From positions 496,001-560,000 of the forward strand of contig CANMFU010000002.1 in assembly GCA_947497295.1 (NCBI GenBank): a stretch of DNA of 64,000 nucleotides, given 5' to 3'. The notes beneath the pieces are model-generated. The model had not been told where the DNA came from, made no database searches, and saw only the letters and a program-made list of their open reading frames with translations. The stretch's first letter is position 1, and every line of letters starts with the position of its first letter. The position numbers and the translations under genes were made by a program. Source of the stretch: an uncultured Roseovarius sp. GTDB lineage: Bacteria > Pseudomonadota > Alphaproteobacteria > Rhodobacterales > Rhodobacteraceae. Below are positions 9,131-18,914 of this stretch, piece after piece.

Positions 9131-10324
9131 ATGAGCGGATCACGCAACTTCGCCGCAGATATGGCCGCGCGGCTGGATGGACTGAAGGATGACGGCCTTT
9201 ACAAAGTCGAACGGGTCATCACATCGCCTCAGGCCGGCCGCGTCTCGCTGAAAAGTGGCGCCGAGGTGATCAACCTTTGCGCCAACAATTATCTTGGGCT
9301 GGCCGACAATGCCGAGATCATCGGTGCGGCGCATGAGGCCCTGGATCGCTACGGGTTCGGCATGGCATCGGTGCGGTTCATCTGCGGCACGCAGGAAGTG
9401 CATAAGGCGCTGGAGGCGCGCATCGCCAGCTTTCTCGGGACGGAAGATTGCATTCTGTATCCCAGCTGTTTCGATGCCAATACCGGTTTGTTTGAGACAA
9501 TTCTTGGCCCCGAGGACGCGATCATCAGCGATGCGTTGAACCATGCCAGCATCATCGACGGCGTGCGTTTGTGCAAGGCGCAGCGCTATCGTTATGCCAA
9601 CAGCGACATGGCGGATCTGGAGCGGTGCCTGAAGGAAGCTCAGGGTGCGCGGCATCGGCTGATCGCCACGGATGGCGTGTTTTCGATGGATGGGTACTAT
9701 GCCAAGCTGGATGAGATCTGCGATCTGGCCGATAAATACGATGCGCTGGTGATGGTCGATGATTGCCATGCCACCGGCTTTGTCGGGGCCACCGGGCGTG
9801 GCAGTATCGAGCATTGCGGCGTGATGGGCCGGGTCGACATCCTGACAGGCACGCTGGGTAAGGCGCTGGGCGGCGCATCGGGCGGCTATACCGCTGCATC
9901 GGCCAAGGTGGTCGATTGGCTGCGCCAACGCTCGCGGCCCTACCTGTTTTCCAACACGCTGGCGCCGGTGATTGCGGGCGCGTCGCTGAAGATGTTCGAC
10001 ATGATCGAGGATGGCGATGATCTGCGCGCGCAGTTGTGGGATAATGTTGCGCATTTCCGTGCTCGCATGACCGAACTGGGGTTCGAGCTGTTGCCGGGCG
10101 AACATGCAATCATCCCGGTGATGCTGCGCGATCCGAAGCTGGCACAACAGATGGCGGCGAAGCTGGGGGAGCATGGGGTTTATGTCACCGCCTTCAGCTT
10201 CCCGGTCGTGCCGAAGGATCAGGACCGCATTCGCACGCAGATGAGCGCAGGCCACACGCGCGAGATGCTGGATGAGGCAATTGCCGCGTTCGAGGCGGTC
10301 GGTCGCGAGCTGGGGGTGATCTGA
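9131..10324 (+). CDS. kbl: Glycine C-acetyltransferase (2-amino-3-ketobutyrate CoA ligase)
   Basis: PLP enzyme splitting 2-amino-3-ketobutyrate with CoA into glycine and acetyl-CoA, second step of threonine degradation. The 397 residues show [12 protein letters not shown], the PLP-ring-binding DDCHATGF and the Schiff-base lysine in GTLGKALGG at residue 244, as in the E. coli enzyme. A GGGAGAC precedes the ATG. Its TGA overlaps the tdh start codon by one base, which supports translational coupling with the preceding-step enzyme. Confidence 0.95.
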   Translation: MSGSRNFAADMAARLDGLKDDGLYKVERVITSPQAGRVSLKSGAEVINLCANNYLGLADNAEIIGAAHEALDRYGFGMASVRFICGTQEVHKALEARIASFLGTEDCILYPSCFDANTGLFETILGPEDAIISDALNHASIIDGVRLCKAQRYRYANSDMADLERCLKEAQGARHRLIATDGVFSMDGYYAKLDEICDLADKYDALVMVDDCHATGFVGATGRGSIEHCGVMGRVDILTGTLGKALGGASGGYTAASAKVVDWLRQRSRPYLFSNTLAPVIAGASLKMFDMIEDGDDLRAQLWDNVAHFRARMTELGFELLPGEHAIIPVMLRDPKLAQQMAAKLGEHGVYVTAFSFPVVPKDQDRIRTQMSAGHTREMLDEAIAAFEAVGRELGVI

Positions 10325-11361
10325 TGGAAAACCGCATGAAGGCGCTGGTCAAGGCGCGCCCCGAGCCGGGTTTGTGGATGGAATATGTCCCGGTCCCGGA
10401 GCCGGGACCGACGGATGTTCTGATCAAGGTCCGCAAATCCGCGATCTGCGGCACGGATGTGCACATCTGGAAATGGGACGAATTCAGCGCCAAGACGGTG
10501 CCGGTGCCGATGGTCGTCGGGCATGAATTCGTCGGAGAGATCGCCGATACCGGCGCCGCCGCGACACGGTACAAAATTGGCCAGCGCGTGTCGGGTGAGG
10601 GCCATATCGTCTGCGGCACCTGCCGCAATTGCCGCGCCGGACGCGGGCAGCTGTGCCGCAACACCAAGGGGGTCGGCGTGCACCGGCCCGGCAGCTTTGC
10701 CGAATATGTCTGTATTCCTGAGATGAACGTGGTCCCGATTCCCGAAGATGTCCCGGACGAGATCGCGGCGATTTTCGATCCTTTCGGCAATGCCGTTCAT
10801 ACCGCGCTGAGCTTTGACATGGTGGGTGAGGATGTTCTGGTGACGGGTGCCGGCCCTATCGGCATCATGGGCGCAGTAGTGGCGCAAAAGGTCGGCGCCC
10901 GCAAAGTGGTGATTACGGACATCAACCGTTACCGTCTGAATTTGGCGCGCGAAATGGGGGTGCAGCACGTTGTTGACGTCTCGAACGAGCAGCTGAGTGA
11001 TGTAATGGACCGCATCGGCATGACCGAGGGCTTTGACGTCGGTCTGGAAATGTCGGGCGCGCCGGCGGCGATGCAGCAGATGATTTCCCGCATGAACAAT
11101 GGCGGCAAGATCGCCCTGCTGGGCATCGCGCCGACCGAATTTGCGGTCGACTGGAACGCAATCATCTTCAAGATGTTGCACGTCAAAGGCATCTATGGCC
11201 GCGAAATGTTCGAGACATGGTACAAGATGATTGCGCTGGTGCAGAGCGGGCTGGACGTGTCGGGGCTGATCACGCATCGGATCGGGATTGACGATTTCGA
11301 AGAGGGCTTTGCGGCCATGATCTCGGGCAATTCGGGCAAGGTGGTGATGGATTGGGGCTGA
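10324..11361 (+). CDS. tdh: L-threonine 3-dehydrogenase
   Basis: Zinc-dependent NAD enzyme that oxidises threonine to 2-amino-3-ketobutyrate, the substrate of the upstream kbl product. Of 345 residues, Cys42 (ICGTDVH) and His67-Glu68 (VVGHEF) are the catalytic zinc ligands and C97/C100/C103/C111 bind the structural zinc. The Rossmann motif is [13 protein letters not shown]. The start overlaps the kbl stop; Met5 is an alternative start closer to E. coli Tdh. Downstream lies a dispersed motif copy. Confidence 0.95.
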   Translation: MENRMKALVKARPEPGLWMEYVPVPEPGPTDVLIKVRKSAICGTDVHIWKWDEFSAKTVPVPMVVGHEFVGEIADTGAAATRYKIGQRVSGEGHIVCGTCRNCRAGRGQLCRNTKGVGVHRPGSFAEYVCIPEMNVVPIPEDVPDEIAAIFDPFGNAVHTALSFDMVGEDVLVTGAGPIGIMGAVVAQKVGARKVVITDINRYRLNLAREMGVQHVVDVSNEQLSDVMDRIGMTEGFDVGLEMSGAPAAMQQMISRMNNGGKIALLGIAPTEFAVDWNAIIFKMLHVKGIYGREMFETWYKMIALVQSGLDVSGLITHRIGIDDFEEGFAAMISGNSGKVVMDWG

Positions 11362-11396
11362 TCCCGGCGGTTCGCCCGGCGCAGATCTGGGATTTG

Positions 11397-11420
11397 GGTA
11401 TTTCGGCCAAGAAAAAGCCA
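11397..11420 (+). repeat. Dispersed intergenic motif, copy 3
   Basis: GGGTATTTCGGCCAAGAAAA followed by AGCC, in the tdh-msrB gap, on the same strand as both genes and 36 bases after the tdh stop. Near-identical to the copy before queG. Confidence 0.6.
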
Positions 11421-11520
11421 GGGCGGATCAAGCTGGGGTGAGCAGTGTGAAATATCGGTTGGATTTTGGCGTCGGACGTCCATTTATCTGTGCAAGAAGT
11501 TTTGACAAAAGGAACCCGCA

Positions 11521-11970
11521 ATGAGCCGTTATACCAAAGACCCGGACGCCATCGCGCGTCTGTCCCCCGAAGAATACCGCGTGACGCAGCAAAGCGGGAC
11601 CGAGCGGCCCGGCACCGGCAAGCTGCTGGGCAACAAGGCGCCGGGAATCTACGTCGATATCGTGTCGGGCGAGCCGCTGTTCGCATCTTCGGATAAATTC
11701 GAGAGCGGGTGCGGCTGGCCCAGCTTTACCAAGCCAATTGAGGCAGCGCATGTTGCCGAGCTGCGCGACGAGACGCTGGGCATGAGCCGCATCGAGGTGC
11801 GTAGCGCGCATGGCGACAGTCACTTGGGCCATGTGTTTCCCGACGGGCCGCGCGACCGGGGCGGCTTGCGCTATTGCATCAATTCGGCGTCGCTGCGCTT
11901 TGTGCCCAAGGACGAGATGGAGGCTGAGGGTTATGGTGACTATCTGGATCAGGTGGAGGATGTGACATGA
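11521..11970 (+). CDS. msrB: Peptide-methionine (R)-S-oxide reductase
   Basis: Repairs the R epimer of methionine sulfoxide in proteins. The 149 residues contain SGCGWPSF (Cys64, candidate resolving thiol), [10 protein letters not shown] and the catalytic Cys119 in [11 protein letters not shown]. The paired CxxC zinc motifs found in many MsrB proteins are absent, so this is a zinc-free form. Preceded by AAAGGAACC. Its TGA overlaps the msrA ATG by four bases, indicating a two-gene repair operon. Confidence 0.95.
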   Translation: MSRYTKDPDAIARLSPEEYRVTQQSGTERPGTGKLLGNKAPGIYVDIVSGEPLFASSDKFESGCGWPSFTKPIEAAHVAELRDETLGMSRIEVRSAHGDSHLGHVFPDGPRDRGGLRYCINSASLRFVPKDEMEAEGYGDYLDQVEDVT

Positions 11971-12464
11971 GCGAAGAACGCGCCGTTTTGGCGGGGGGCT
12001 GTTTCTGGGGGATGGAGGATCTGATCCGCAAGCGCGACGGCGTTCTGTCGACGCGGGTTGGGTACACCGGCGGCGATGTACCGAATGCCACCTATCGTGA
12101 TCATGGCACGCACGCTGAGGGGATCGAGATCATGTTCGATCCCGCCGTGATCACCTATCGCGAGATTCTGGAGCTGTTTTTCCAGATCCACGATCCCACC
12201 ACGCTGAACCGTCAGGGCAATGACACTGGGGCAAGCTATCGCTCGGCCATCTACTATGTGGACGAGGCCCAGCGTGAGGAAGCAGTGCGCACCATTCAGG
12301 ATGTCGAGGCCAGCGGTAACTGGCCCGGCAAGGTGGTGACCGAGGTCGAGCCGGTGGGTGATTTCTGGGAAGCGGAGCCCGAGCATCAAGATTATCTGGA
12401 GCGTGTTCCGAACGGCTATACCTGCCATTTTCCGCGCCCCGATTGGGTGCTGCCGCGTAGCTGA
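11967..12464 (+). CDS. msrA: Peptide-methionine (S)-S-oxide reductase
   Basis: Repairs the S epimer of methionine sulfoxide, complementing MsrB. The 165-residue product has the catalytic GCFWG (Cys12), [12 protein letters not shown] and the EGIEIMFDP strand. No cysteines follow near the C-terminus, so recycling must differ from the three-cysteine E. coli enzyme. ATGA overlap with msrB implies coupling. A GC-rich hairpin follows ten bases downstream. Confidence 0.95.
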   Translation: MSEERAVLAGGCFWGMEDLIRKRDGVLSTRVGYTGGDVPNATYRDHGTHAEGIEIMFDPAVITYREILELFFQIHDPTTLNRQGNDTGASYRSAIYYVDEAQREEAVRTIQDVEASGNWPGKVVTEVEPVGDFWEAEPEHQDYLERVPNGYTCHFPRPDWVLPRS

Positions 12465-12474
12465 ACCGGCACCT

Positions 12475-12504
12475 GCCCGGCCTTGACCTTGATCGGGGCC
12501 GGGC
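12475..12504 (+). terminator. GC hairpin after msrBA
   Basis: GCCCGGCC (12475-12482) and GGCCGGGC (12497-12504) form a perfect eight-pair stem with a 14-base loop between msrA and the EamA permease. No T tract follows, so termination efficiency is uncertain. Confidence 0.4.
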
Positions 12505-12532
12505 GCAAGCATGGCGCAAAGGAGCCATGCCC

Positions 12533-13456
12533 ATGCAGCCGGTCAAGGCGATTTCGCTGAAACTATGCGCGGTCGTTCTGTTCATTTTCATGTCTGCGCT
12601 GATCAAGGCGGCCTCGGACGAGGTGCCGCCGGGCGAAGCCGTGTTTTTCCGGTCCTTCTTTGCGATCCCGATCACGGTGCTTTGGCTGTTGATGCTGGGG
12701 CAGCTCTGTACCGGCCTGCGTGTCAAATCCGTCTGGGGCCATGTGCGGCGCGGCGTTGCCGGATCGGTGGCCGTGGGCATGACCTTTGCCGGGCTAAGCA
12801 TGTTGCCGCTGCCCGAGGTAACCGCGCTCAGCTATACTTCATCGCTGCTGATCGTGATTTTCGCCGCGCTTTTTCTGGGCGAGCAAGTGGGCATCTTTCG
12901 GATCAGTGCCGTCTGTATCGGGCTGGCCGGTGTTTTGGTGATCCTGACGCCCAAGTTGAGTGTTTTCGGCGCCGCGCCGGTCGACAAGATCGAAGTGATC
13001 GGCGCCATTGTCGTGCTGATCGGTGCGACCTGCGCCGCCTTTGCGCAGATCACGATTCGCAAGCTGGTGCAGACCGAACATCCTGCTGCGATTGCCTTTT
13101 ACTTTTCGGTGACCGCAACCGTGCTGTCGCTGCTGACGGCGCCGTTTGGCTGGATCTGGCCAGATGGATGGATGGCGTTTCAGCTGGTGATGGCCGGTGT
13201 TCTCGGTGGCGTGGCGCAGATATTCCTGACATTGTCCTACCGCTACGGCGATGCCAGCGTGGTTGCGCCGTTCGACTATGCGTCGATGCTGTTTGCGCTG
13301 GCCATCGGATATTTCGTCTTTGACGAGATGCCGACGATTCCGATGCTGATCGGTGCGGCGATGATATCTGCGGCCGGTATAGCCATTGTTCTGCGGGAGC
13401 ATCATCTGGGGTTGAAGCGGGGCCGTGCGCGGGCAGTGCGCACGCCGGAAGGGTGA
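12533..13456 (+). CDS. EamA/DMT-family permease
   Basis: About 307 residues with ten hydrophobic segments in two EamA repeats, the drug/metabolite transporter topology. The second half contains LGGVAQIFLTLSYRYG and ASVVAPFDYASMLFALAIGY, typical of this exporter group. The ATG at 12533 is spaced better from AAAGGAG than the in-frame ATG at 12527; the difference is two residues. It converges with the putrescine-oxidase gene. Transported substrate is unknown; proximity to polyamine genes is not evidence, since the strand differs. Confidence 0.83.
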   Translation: MQPVKAISLKLCAVVLFIFMSALIKAASDEVPPGEAVFFRSFFAIPITVLWLLMLGQLCTGLRVKSVWGHVRRGVAGSVAVGMTFAGLSMLPLPEVTALSYTSSLLIVIFAALFLGEQVGIFRISAVCIGLAGVLVILTPKLSVFGAAPVDKIEVIGAIVVLIGATCAAFAQITIRKLVQTEHPAAIAFYFSVTATVLSLLTAPFGWIWPDGWMAFQLVMAGVLGGVAQIFLTLSYRYGDASVVAPFDYASMLFALAIGYFVFDEMPTIPMLIGAAMISAAGIAIVLREHHLGLKRGRARAVRTPEG

Positions 13457-13465
13457 TAAGCCGGA

Positions 13466-14791
13466 TCAGGCCCCTGTTGCCCACACGGCGGCATAGACCG
13501 GCGCAAACCATGCCCGGCGGAACCGGCCCAGCGGCCAGCGTTTTGGCGGCGTTTGCATGATCTTGGGGTAGGGGACGCGCGGCGCGCGGTCCTGGGCCAG
13601 ATCGGCCAGAAGGGCGCCGGCATAGGTGCCCATCGCAACGCCGTTGCCGTGATACGACAGTGCGGTAAACGCGCCAGGCATGGTGTCTATCGGCCCGGCA
13701 TAGGGTTTCAGATCGCGCGCGATGCTAAGCAGGCCGTGCCAGCTATGCGGTGTTTCCACATGGCTCCAGGCGGGGAACATCGTGTCGAAATGCTGGCGGA
13801 TATTTCTGTGCATCCGGGCATCGGCCCACGGCGCGCTGAACAGGCCACCGCGCATGCCAAACAGCATCCGGTTGTTGGGCATCAGGCGGAAATAATGCAG
13901 GAAAAACCGGTCGTCATAGCAGGCCTGCCGGGTGGTCCAGCCTTGCGCAGACAGTTCGGCATCGGTCATTTCGCGCGTGACCAGCACGTTGGATTGGGTG
14001 GGCAGGTAGCGCGCCTTCATCCAGTCCGGCACATCGTCCGAGCTGTAGCCGTTCGTCGCCACGATCAGCCGGCGCGCCTGTATCTTTGCCTCTGGCGTGG
14101 TCAGGGAGAAGGTGATGCCCTGTTCGATTCTATGCACGGGGCTACGCGCGCGGATACGCGCCCCAGCTGCGGTGGCGGCGGCCGCCAACCCCTGAACATA
14201 TTTCACCGGGTTCAGGGAAAATCCGATGGGTGTCGTGAGTGCGCCGTGAAACGGGCCGCTCATGCCGTTCTGCGCCAGCCCGGCCTTGGGGGTCAGGGTG
14301 GGGGTGACGCCGTAATCGCGCTCGATATCGGCGGCGTGCGCCTCCATTCCCTCGAATGCGGCTTCGGTATGGGCCATAACCGTTTCGCCGTTGGAATGGC
14401 GGTCAACCTGCATATCGTGGCGGTTTATCAGATCCTCGGCCAGTTCGACCGCGCGGCGTTCCGTCATGCGGAAGTCGCGGCGCGCCTCCTCGCCGAACTG
14501 GCGGGTCAGCGCCTTGTCGGATGCGGCTGATCCGCCAAGGCAACAAAATCCGCCATTGCGCCCCGACGCGCCCCAGCCGACATCCTGCGCCTCCAGCACG
14601 ATCACATCGGCGCCGCCCTCGGCCAGATGCAGCGCTGCCGACAGCCCGGTAAAGCCTGCGCCGATGATCGCCACATCCGCCGATAACGTGCCGCGTGCAG
14701 GCGGGTTTGTCGCAGCCTCAACCGTTGTCCGCCAGTAGCAGGTTTCGCGCGGCGCCTCGCCGTAAGCATGGGGCGGGTAGATCCGCCTCAT
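13466..14791 (-). CDS. FAD-dependent oxidoreductase, PuuB-like
   Basis: A DAO-fold flavoenzyme of 441 residues. The FAD-binding GxGxxG is IIGAGFTGLSAALHLAEGG (about residues 42-60), followed by GWGASGRNGGF. It resembles gamma-glutamylputrescine oxidase and related amine oxidases. Last gene of the potF-G-H-I operon; its ATG overlaps the potI stop by four bases, which suggests it oxidises the polyamine (or a derivative) imported by that transporter. No glutamylputrescine synthetase (puuA) is in the window, so the exact substrate is open. Confidence 0.82.
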   Translation of the reverse strand: MRRIYPPHAYGEAPRETCYWRTTVEAATNPPARGTLSADVAIIGAGFTGLSAALHLAEGGADVIVLEAQDVGWGASGRNGGFCCLGGSAASDKALTRQFGEEARRDFRMTERRAVELAEDLINRHDMQVDRHSNGETVMAHTEAAFEGMEAHAADIERDYGVTPTLTPKAGLAQNGMSGPFHGALTTPIGFSLNPVKYVQGLAAAATAAGARIRARSPVHRIEQGITFSLTTPEAKIQARRLIVATNGYSSDDVPDWMKARYLPTQSNVLVTREMTDAELSAQGWTTRQACYDDRFFLHYFRLMPNNRMLFGMRGGLFSAPWADARMHRNIRQHFDTMFPAWSHVETPHSWHGLLSIARDLKPYAGPIDTMPGAFTALSYHGNGVAMGTYAGALLADLAQDRAPRVPYPKIMQTPPKRWPLGRFRRAWFAPVYAAVWATGA

Positions 14792-15600
14792 GTCTCTGCC
14801 GCGCGCTCGTCTGCCTGCCGCTTGAGGCTGCCACGCTTGCTGATCAGGGATGCGGTGATCACGCCGACCGTAACGACCGCAATCATCAACGTCGAAAGCG
14901 CGTTGATTTCGGGGCTGAGGCCAAGGCGGATCGACGACCAGATCTTGATCGGCAGCGTGGTCGAGGACGGGCCGGCGGTAAAGCTGGCGATCACCAGATC
15001 ATCGAGGCTGAGCGTGAAGGCCAGCAGCCAGCCGGAAATCACCGCAGGCGCGATGATCGGCAGCGTGACAAGGAAAAAAGCCTGCATCTGCGAGCAGCCG
15101 AGGTCCAGCGCGGCCTCTTCCAGCGACCGGTCGAAACTGACGAGGCGCGAGGATACCACCACCGACACGAAGCACATCGAAAACGTGGTATGCGCCAATA
15201 CGATGGTCATAACGCCCCGGTCGATATTCAGCCCGATAAACAGCAGCAGCAGCGACAGGCCGGTGATAACCTCGGGCATGACGAGCGGCGCATAGATCAT
15301 GCCTGAAAACAGCGTGCGCCCCGAAAACCGGCCTGACCGGACCAGCACCAACGCTGCCATCGTGCCCAGCACGGTAGCGATGGACGAGGACATGACCGCG
15401 ACCTTGACCGTGACCCATGCGGCATCCAGAAACGACTGATTGCTCAGCAACTCACCATACCATTTGGTGGAAAATCCCGCCCAGACCGTCACCAGCTTGC
15501 TCTCGTTGAAGCTGTAGATGATCAGGATCACCATCGGCAGATAGAGAAACGCAAACCCCAGCGTCAGGGATGTGGCGTTGAACCATGTGACGCGTCTCAT
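14788..15600 (-). CDS. potI: Putrescine-type ABC transporter permease
   Basis: 270 residues with six transmembrane segments and the coupling-helix EAA motif EEAALDLGCSQMQAFFLVTLP. Inner-membrane half of a PotFGHI-type importer. The start overlaps the potH stop by four bases and the stop overlaps the oxidase start, placing it inside a tightly coupled operon. Assignment to PotI rather than PotC follows operon order and the neighbouring PotF-like protein. Confidence 0.87.
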   Translation of the reverse strand: MRRVTWFNATSLTLGFAFLYLPMVILIIYSFNESKLVTVWAGFSTKWYGELLSNQSFLDAAWVTVKVAVMSSSIATVLGTMAALVLVRSGRFSGRTLFSGMIYAPLVMPEVITGLSLLLLFIGLNIDRGVMTIVLAHTTFSMCFVSVVVSSRLVSFDRSLEEAALDLGCSQMQAFFLVTLPIIAPAVISGWLLAFTLSLDDLVIASFTAGPSSTTLPIKIWSSIRLGLSPEINALSTLMIAVVTVGVITASLISKRGSLKRQADERAAET

Positions 15601-16487
15601 CCTTCGGCCTCCCTCTGTTTCTGTTCGTTTCGCTGGAACAGGATGATGGGAATGATCAGCAGCAGCAGCAGGATCACCGCCACGGCGCTAGCCACCGGCC
15701 AGTCACGGTTGTTAAAGAACTCCTCCCACAGAACCTTGCCGATCATCAGGGTTCTCGACCCGCCCAGAAGGGACGGAATGACGAATTCGCCGATGGTGGG
15801 AATAAACACCAGAAAACAGCCTGCGATGATGCCGTTTTTCGACAGCGGAAACGTGACCAGCCAGAAGGCGGTGATGCGGCTGCATCCCAGATCCTCGGCG
15901 GCCTCCAGCAGCGAGCCATCCATCCTCTCCAGCGCGGCATAAATGGGCAGGATCATGAAGGGCAAGTAGGTGTAGACGATGCCGATATAGACCGCGACAT
16001 TGGTGTTCAAAATGGTCAGCGGCGATGAGATGATGCCAAGGCTGAGCAAAAGCTGGTTCAGATATCCCTCGTTCGACAGGATGCCGATCCAGGAATAGAC
16101 CCGGATCAGGAAGCTGGTCCAGAAGGGCAGGATCACGAGCATCATCAGTGTCGGGCGCCAGTGATCGGGCGCGGCGGCCATGCCATAGGCGATCGGATAG
16201 CCGACCAGCAGGGTCAGAAATGTCGCGATAACGGCGATCTTGAACGAGGAAAGGTAAGCCTTCCAATACAGGTCGTCGGTGGTGAGAAAAATGTAGTTAT
16301 CGAAATCAAGATTGCTGAAGAAGTCCTTTAATCCCTCCCAACCCTCAGTCAGATCCAGCGTGGGCGTATAGGGCGGAATGGCCATTGCGATATCGCTGAG
16401 GCTGATTTTCAGCACAATCAGGAACGGCACCAGAAACAGCGCCAGCAGCCAAATGTAGGGAACGGCGATCAGGGCAAGGCGGCGCAT
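15597..16487 (-). CDS. potH: Putrescine-type ABC transporter permease
   Basis: 296 residues with an N-terminal membrane segment, a periplasmic loop of ordinary size (about residues 33-78), five further segments and the EAA motif EAAEDLGCSRITAFWLVTFP. Partner of PotI. It begins four bases after the ATPase stop and its TGA overlaps the potI ATG. Its modest periplasmic loop is a useful contrast with the oversized permease at 31019-32689. Confidence 0.87.
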   Translation of the reverse strand: MRRLALIAVPYIWLLALFLVPFLIVLKISLSDIAMAIPPYTPTLDLTEGWEGLKDFFSNLDFDNYIFLTTDDLYWKAYLSSFKIAVIATFLTLLVGYPIAYGMAAAPDHWRPTLMMLVILPFWTSFLIRVYSWIGILSNEGYLNQLLLSLGIISSPLTILNTNVAVYIGIVYTYLPFMILPIYAALERMDGSLLEAAEDLGCSRITAFWLVTFPLSKNGIIAGCFLVFIPTIGEFVIPSLLGGSRTLMIGKVLWEEFFNNRDWPVASAVAVILLLLLIIPIILFQRNEQKQREAEG

Positions 16488-16491
16488 CGGC

Positions 16492-17613
16492 TCAACCCTC
16501 CAGCAGCACGGCGGCAGTGTCGGTCCAGCTAAGCCAGACAGTATCCTCCCACGTGAAGTTGCGGCGCGACAGCCGGCGGGTGTTGGCCGTCTGTGCCTTG
16601 ACGATCTGCCCGGTCTCCAGCCTGACGTGGTAGGTCGACAGATTTCCCAGATAGGCGATATCCAGGATCGTGCCCTTCAGCGCGTTGCGCGTGTCGGGTT
16701 TGTCCGCCGTGATCGCCACCTTTTCGGGGCGAATTGCCAGATGGCACGATTGCCCGTTCTGAAATGTCTTGCTGGATTCGGCGTGCAATGTCGGCTGCCC
16801 TTCGGCAAAGGCGATGTCGTAACCATCGCCCGTTTTGGTGGCGCGGCCTTCGATGATGGTGACGTCCCCGATGAAATCGGCCACATAGACCGAATTTGGA
16901 CGCTCATAAATATTGGCGGGCGTGTCAGCTTGCATGATCTTGCCGTCATCCATAACAGCGACGCGGGTGGCGACGGTCATCGCCTCTTCCTGATCGTGAG
17001 TGACAATGACAAAGGTCGTGCCGGTTTTTTCCTGAATATCCACCAGCTCGAACTGGGTATCCTGCCGCAGCTTGGCATCTAGCGCGCCGAGCGGTTCGTC
17101 CAGCAGCAGCAGCTTGGGCGCCTTGGCCAGCGACCGGGCAAGCGCGACGCGCTGGCGCTGGCCGCCCGAGATCTGGTGCGGCTTGCGCTGGGCGAATTTT
17201 TCCAGCCGGGTCAGTTTCAGCATTTGCGCGACGCGGTCGGTAATCTCGTCTTTCGGCTTCTTGTCGCGCTTTAGGCCGAAGGCGATGTTCTCCCATACCG
17301 ACAGGTGCGGGAACAGCGCGTAGGACTGGAACATCATGTTCACCGCCCGCTTGTTCGGCGGAATAGGCGCCATGTCCTGACCGGCCAGCAAAATCTTGCC
17401 TTCCGTCACCTTTTCAAACCCGGCGAGCATGCGCATCATCGTCGTCTTGCCACAGCCCGACGGGCCGAGCAGCGCAAAGAATTCGCGTTCGTAGATGTCG
17501 AATGTCTGGTTATCAATGGCGGTGAAGTCGCCGAAACGCTTTGTGACGTTCTTGAATTGAATCAGGGGTTTGGCCTGCGGGTCGTTCCACGGCTCGAAAA
17601 CGGTCTGGCTCAT
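16492..17613 (-). CDS. potG: Putrescine-type ABC transporter ATP-binding protein
   Basis: A 373-residue ABC ATPase: Walker A LLGPSGCGKTTMMR, Q-loop MMFQSYALFP, signature ISGGQRQRVALARSL, Walker B LLLLDEPLGALD and H-loop VTHDQEEA, then a TOBE-like C-terminal regulatory domain. The start at 17613 (MSQTVFEP) follows GGAGCC; the longer reading starts inside the upstream hairpin region and is rejected. It is separated from potF by 71 bases containing a strong hairpin, which would let the binding protein be made in excess. Confidence 0.9.
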   Translation of the reverse strand: MSQTVFEPWNDPQAKPLIQFKNVTKRFGDFTAIDNQTFDIYEREFFALLGPSGCGKTTMMRMLAGFEKVTEGKILLAGQDMAPIPPNKRAVNMMFQSYALFPHLSVWENIAFGLKRDKKPKDEITDRVAQMLKLTRLEKFAQRKPHQISGGQRQRVALARSLAKAPKLLLLDEPLGALDAKLRQDTQFELVDIQEKTGTTFVIVTHDQEEAMTVATRVAVMDDGKIMQADTPANIYERPNSVYVADFIGDVTIIEGRATKTGDGYDIAFAEGQPTLHAESSKTFQNGQSCHLAIRPEKVAITADKPDTRNALKGTILDIAYLGNLSTYHVRLETGQIVKAQTANTRRLSRRNFTWEDTVWLSWTDTAAVLLEG

Positions 17614-17640
17614 CATGGCTCCGGTTTGGAGGGGTAAAAT

Positions 17641-17668
17641 GGCCCGCGCAAGTTCTGTCGCGCGGGCC
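17641..17668 (-). terminator. Intra-operon hairpin after potF
   Basis: GGCCCGCGC and GCGCGGGCC form a perfect nine-pair stem with a ten-base loop, 16 bases past the potF stop, followed on the minus strand by ATTTT. The position between binding-protein and ATPase genes fits a leaky terminator or 3'-end stabiliser. Confidence 0.6.
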
Positions 17669-17684
17669 GCAGGCGCAGAGCAGA

Positions 17685-18770
17685 TCAGGTGCCTGATTTG
17701 ATCTTGGTCCACAGGCGCGTGACGACGCGCTGAACCTTGGGCTCGAACGGGGTGGTGGTGTAGAGGTTGTTCAGCGTTTCCTCGTCCGGGTAGACCGCCG
17801 GATCGTCGATCACGTCCTCGACCAGGAATTCCTGAGCCGCCTTGTTGCCGCTGGCGTAATAGACATAATTCGACGCGGCGGCAGCGTTCTGCGGGTCCAT
17901 GATGAAATTCAGAAATTTGTGCGCGGCATCGGGATTGGGCGCATCGACCGGGATCACCATCTGGTCAAACCACATCTGCGCACCCTCTTTGGGAGCGTTG
18001 TAAACGATTTCGACACCGTTGTCCGCCTCGGCTGCGCGATCCCGCGCTTGCAGGATATCGCCGGACCAGCCCACAGCAACGCAGATATCACCGTTCGCCA
18101 GCGCGTTGATGAATTCGCTGGAATGGAATTTCCGGATATAGGGCCGGACGGGCATGAACACGTCCTCAACCTTGGCGATCACGTCGGGGTCGTGGTTGTC
18201 TGGATCCTCACCGAGGAATTTAAGCGCCATCGGGATCATTTCAGCCGGGGCATCGAGAAAATGCACACCGCATTCGGCCAGCTTTTCCATATTCTCGGGC
18301 TTGAACACCAGATCGAGCGACCCGATGGGTGCATCTTCGCCCAGAACTTCGCGAACCTTGCCCACGTTCACGCCGATGCCTGTAGTGCCCCACATATAGT
18401 TGATCGAATATTCGTTGCCGGGGTCATACTGCGCGGTGCGCTCCTCGATCAGCTCCCACATGTTGTCGATGTTGGGCAGCTTGGATTTGTCCAGTTTCTG
18501 GAACGCACCGGCCGTGATCTGGCGCTGCATGAATGTGCCTGTGGGCACAACCACGTCATAGCCCGATCCGCTGGACAGCATTTTCGTCTCCAGCACTTCG
18601 TTGCTGTCGAAGACGTCATAGATCAGGGTGATGCCGGTTTCCTGCTGGAATTTATCCAGTAGCGATTCGTCAATATAGTCGGACCAGTTATAGACGCGCA
18701 CCTCTTCGGACATCGCTGCGGTTGCCGTCATCGCCACTGCAATGGTCGCGGTTAAAATGGTTCTGTGCAT
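17685..18770 (-). CDS. potF: Putrescine-binding periplasmic protein
   Basis: 361-residue solute-binding protein: signal peptide with AMS cleavage region near residue 20, then EVRVYNWSDYIDESLLDKFQ, the hallmark of PotD/PotF proteins, and GYDVVVPTGTFM. It captures polyamine in the periplasm for PotHI/PotG. First gene of the minus-strand operon, divergent from the GntR regulator across 144 bases with overlapping dyads. Putrescine specificity is inferred from family and context. Confidence 0.9.
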   Translation of the reverse strand: MHRTILTATIAVAMTATAAMSEEVRVYNWSDYIDESLLDKFQQETGITLIYDVFDSNEVLETKMLSSGSGYDVVVPTGTFMQRQITAGAFQKLDKSKLPNIDNMWELIEERTAQYDPGNEYSINYMWGTTGIGVNVGKVREVLGEDAPIGSLDLVFKPENMEKLAECGVHFLDAPAEMIPMALKFLGEDPDNHDPDVIAKVEDVFMPVRPYIRKFHSSEFINALANGDICVAVGWSGDILQARDRAAEADNGVEIVYNAPKEGAQMWFDQMVIPVDAPNPDAAHKFLNFIMDPQNAAAASNYVYYASGNKAAQEFLVEDVIDDPAVYPDEETLNNLYTTTPFEPKVQRVVTRLWTKIKSGT

Positions 18771-18813
18771 TTTCTTCTCCCGTTGGTCGATGGTCAGGCC
18801 ATCGCTGCGGCGA

Positions 18814-18841
18814 ATTTGATCAAGTTTTTCGCATATGGCAA
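18814..18841 (-). promoter_or_regulatory. Candidate potF promoter
   Basis: On the minus strand TTGCCA (plus 18836-18841) and TCAAAT (plus 18814-18819) are separated by 16 bases, a reasonable sigma-70 arrangement upstream of potF. The -35 element lies within the overlapping dyads at 18832-18853. Confidence 0.4.
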
Positions 18842-18853
18842 TATGGTAATATT
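18832..18853. promoter_or_regulatory. Overlapping dyads in the potF-gntR gap, candidate operator
   Basis: CATAT-GGCA-ATATG (18832-18845) and AATAT-GGTA-ATATT (18840-18853) are two inverted repeats with the same arm length and four-base spacer, sharing six bases. They lie in the divergent gap next to a GntR/FCD gene, whose relatives bind short dyads with a 0-4 base centre. A further TTGATCAA palindrome is at 18816-18823. Operator function is inference. Confidence 0.5.
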
Positions 18854-18914
18854 TTCATGGCGCCGATAAACTGGCAACCGTGGATCTGAAAAACGACAGG
18901 GAGCGCCGCGCGCC

